7,458 bases of DNA, from contig JAFDDL010000172.1 of NCBI GenBank assembly GCA_019310865.1, positions 1 through 7,458 on the forward strand. Reading direction: 5' to 3'. This DNA is from Deltaproteobacteria bacterium. GTDB taxonomy: Bacteria; Desulfobacterota; Desulfobacteria; Desulfobacterales; JAFDDL01. The notes beneath the pieces are model-generated. The model was not told the origin of the DNA and did not search any database. It saw nothing but the letters and a program-made list of their open reading frames with translations. Shown one piece after another: positions 6,984-7,458 of this stretch. Positions within the stretch are counted from its first letter, which is position 1, and every line of letters starts with the position of its first letter. A program made the position numbers and the translations under genes.

Positions 6984-7026
6984 GTGTTCATCCACATGGG
7001 AAAATTGACCATTTATGGATGGATAC
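6984..7026. repeat. Imperfect palindrome, copy 2 of the dispersed REP/MITE-like repeat
   Basis: The left arm is GTGTTCATCC (6984-6993) and the right arm GGATGGATAC (7017-7026). These pair over ten positions with two G-T pairs, and the stem extends outward by two more base pairs (TA/TA). A further short inverted repeat, GTTTG (6977-6981) and CAAAC (7035-7039), brackets the element. It shares GGGAAAATT and the 14-base CATTTATGGATGGA with copy 1 at 1851-1896, in the same orientation, and is three bases shorter between the left arm and GGGAAAATT. It lies in the divergent spacer between two genes. Confidence 0.72.
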
Positions 7027-7028
7027 TA

Positions 7029-7055
7029 GTTATGCAAACTTGCCCTCAAAGTCAA
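7029..7055 (-). promoter_or_regulatory. Possible promoter for the penicillin-binding protein gene
   Basis: Read on the minus strand, TTGACT (7055-7050) is followed by CATAAC (7034-7029) with a 15-base spacer, which is shorter than ideal. The leader would be about 85 bases and would contain the palindromic repeat. This is the best minus-strand candidate I found, but it is weak. Confidence 0.25.
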
Positions 7056-7110
7056 CATACGCACTCGATTTTGGCAAGGGCTCGGAAAGATAGACTGAAG
7101 AGGTGTCATC

Positions 7111-7353
7111 GTGAACCACCATCATACCCATTCGGAATCGGCTGAATTGTCCACTGAGGAAAAGTTAGCGAAATTGCTCGATCACTGGAAGAAGCACAAT
7201 GATGAGCATGCAAATACTTATGAATTATGGGCCAAACGAGCGGTGCTGGCCGGACTCGAGTCCATCGGGGCCGAGTTGGACAAGGCGGCTCAAAAAACGC
7301 GGGCGATTAACGAAAATTTTCAAAATGCGTTAAAGCAGATTAAACCGGCCTGA
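7111..7353 (+). CDS. Small histidine-rich protein, possible metal-binding (GTG start)
   Basis: An 80-residue soluble protein. It opens with a His cluster (HHHTH, residues 3-7), then a predicted long helix with His25, His29 and His33 spaced four apart (DHWKKHNDEH). These would lie on one face of the helix and could bind a metal such as nickel, cobalt or zinc. The segment LLDHWKKHNDEHANTYELWA resembles small His-rich proteins that I recall from anaerobic deltaproteobacteria, but I cannot name the family with certainty. The C-terminal half looks like one or two more amphipathic helices. GTG is the start because TGA closes the frame at 7096-7098, and AAGAGGT (7098-7104) is a well-placed ribosome binding site. 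It is divergent from the penicillin-binding protein gene, and no metal transporter or enzyme gene is visible next to it. The metal role is inference. Confidence 0.8.
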   Translation: MNHHHTHSESAELSTEEKLAKLLDHWKKHNDEHANTYELWAKRAVLAGLESIGAELDKAAQKTRAINENFQNALKQIKPA

Positions 7354-7458
7354 GCGCTAAGGACTCGCTTTCCTGCGCGAACCCCTATCGTTCCGGCAAG
7401 CTCATCCGTCGGGCCTGTCGCCAAGCGGGCCGGGGCGTCTGATCAAATTCCATTTTTC

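Noticed and set aside
7005..7033. Second + strand promoter, TTGACC followed by AGTTAT
   Set aside because: The -10 is poor and the motif is made from the repeat itself. The equivalent position in copy 1 reads TTAGTC, so it is not a conserved promoter element.
7354..7378. Possible terminator hairpin after the His-rich gene (GCGC, AGGA / TCCT, GCGC)
   Set aside because: The stem needs a two-base bulge and there is no T run after it, so it does not meet the usual intrinsic-terminator pattern.
7385..7458. Minus-strand reading frame entering from the right edge and stopping at 7385 (a short peptide ending in MSLPER)
   Set aside because: Only about 24 codons are visible, with no recognisable similarity. 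The + strand is also open here, so coding cannot be judged. The stretch 7354-7458 is left unassigned.

Overview
The window looks like chromosomal DNA of an anaerobic, probably sulfate-reducing bacterium of the former Deltaproteobacteria (Desulfobacterota, Desulfococcus/Desulfosarcina-like). The main reason is the first gene cluster. It pairs a glutaryl-CoA dehydrogenase of the non-decarboxylating type with the carboxyltransferase and biotin carrier of a glutaconyl-CoA decarboxylase, a combination known from such organisms. The taxonomic call is inference from gene content; there is no rRNA or other marker here.

Region 1 (1-3716, + strand) is one apparent operon: acyl-CoA (glutaryl-CoA) dehydrogenase cut by the left edge, a small carboxymuconolactone-decarboxylase-family protein, a 71-residue biotin carrier, and a 577-residue carboxyltransferase close to GcdA. 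A strong intrinsic terminator closes it. Together the recognised proteins would oxidise glutaryl-CoA to glutaconyl-CoA and decarboxylate that to crotonyl-CoA, using biotin as CO2 carrier. This is the lower part of anaerobic aromatic, dicarboxylate or lysine-type degradation. The sodium-pumping membrane subunit (GcdB) needed to conserve the decarboxylation energy is not in the window.

Region 2 (3717-4930, + strand) holds a good sigma-70-like promoter and a TTG-started gene for a 353-residue soluble protein that I do not recognise.

Region 3 (4994-6937, - strand) is a complete class A penicillin-binding protein, convergent with the unknown gene.

Region 4 (6938-7353) is a divergent intergenic region followed by a short + strand gene for an 80-residue histidine-rich protein. 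Nothing clear is seen from 7354 to the right end.

The most unusual non-coding signal is a pair of closely similar imperfect palindromes (1851-1896 and 6984-7026), more than 5 kb apart and in the same orientation. One lies between the biotin carrier gene and gcdA, just ahead of the gcdA ribosome binding site. The other lies in the divergent region before the His-rich gene. They look like copies of a REP/MITE-type dispersed repeat. I did not find evidence of a defence system, CRISPR array, integrase or other large mobile element.
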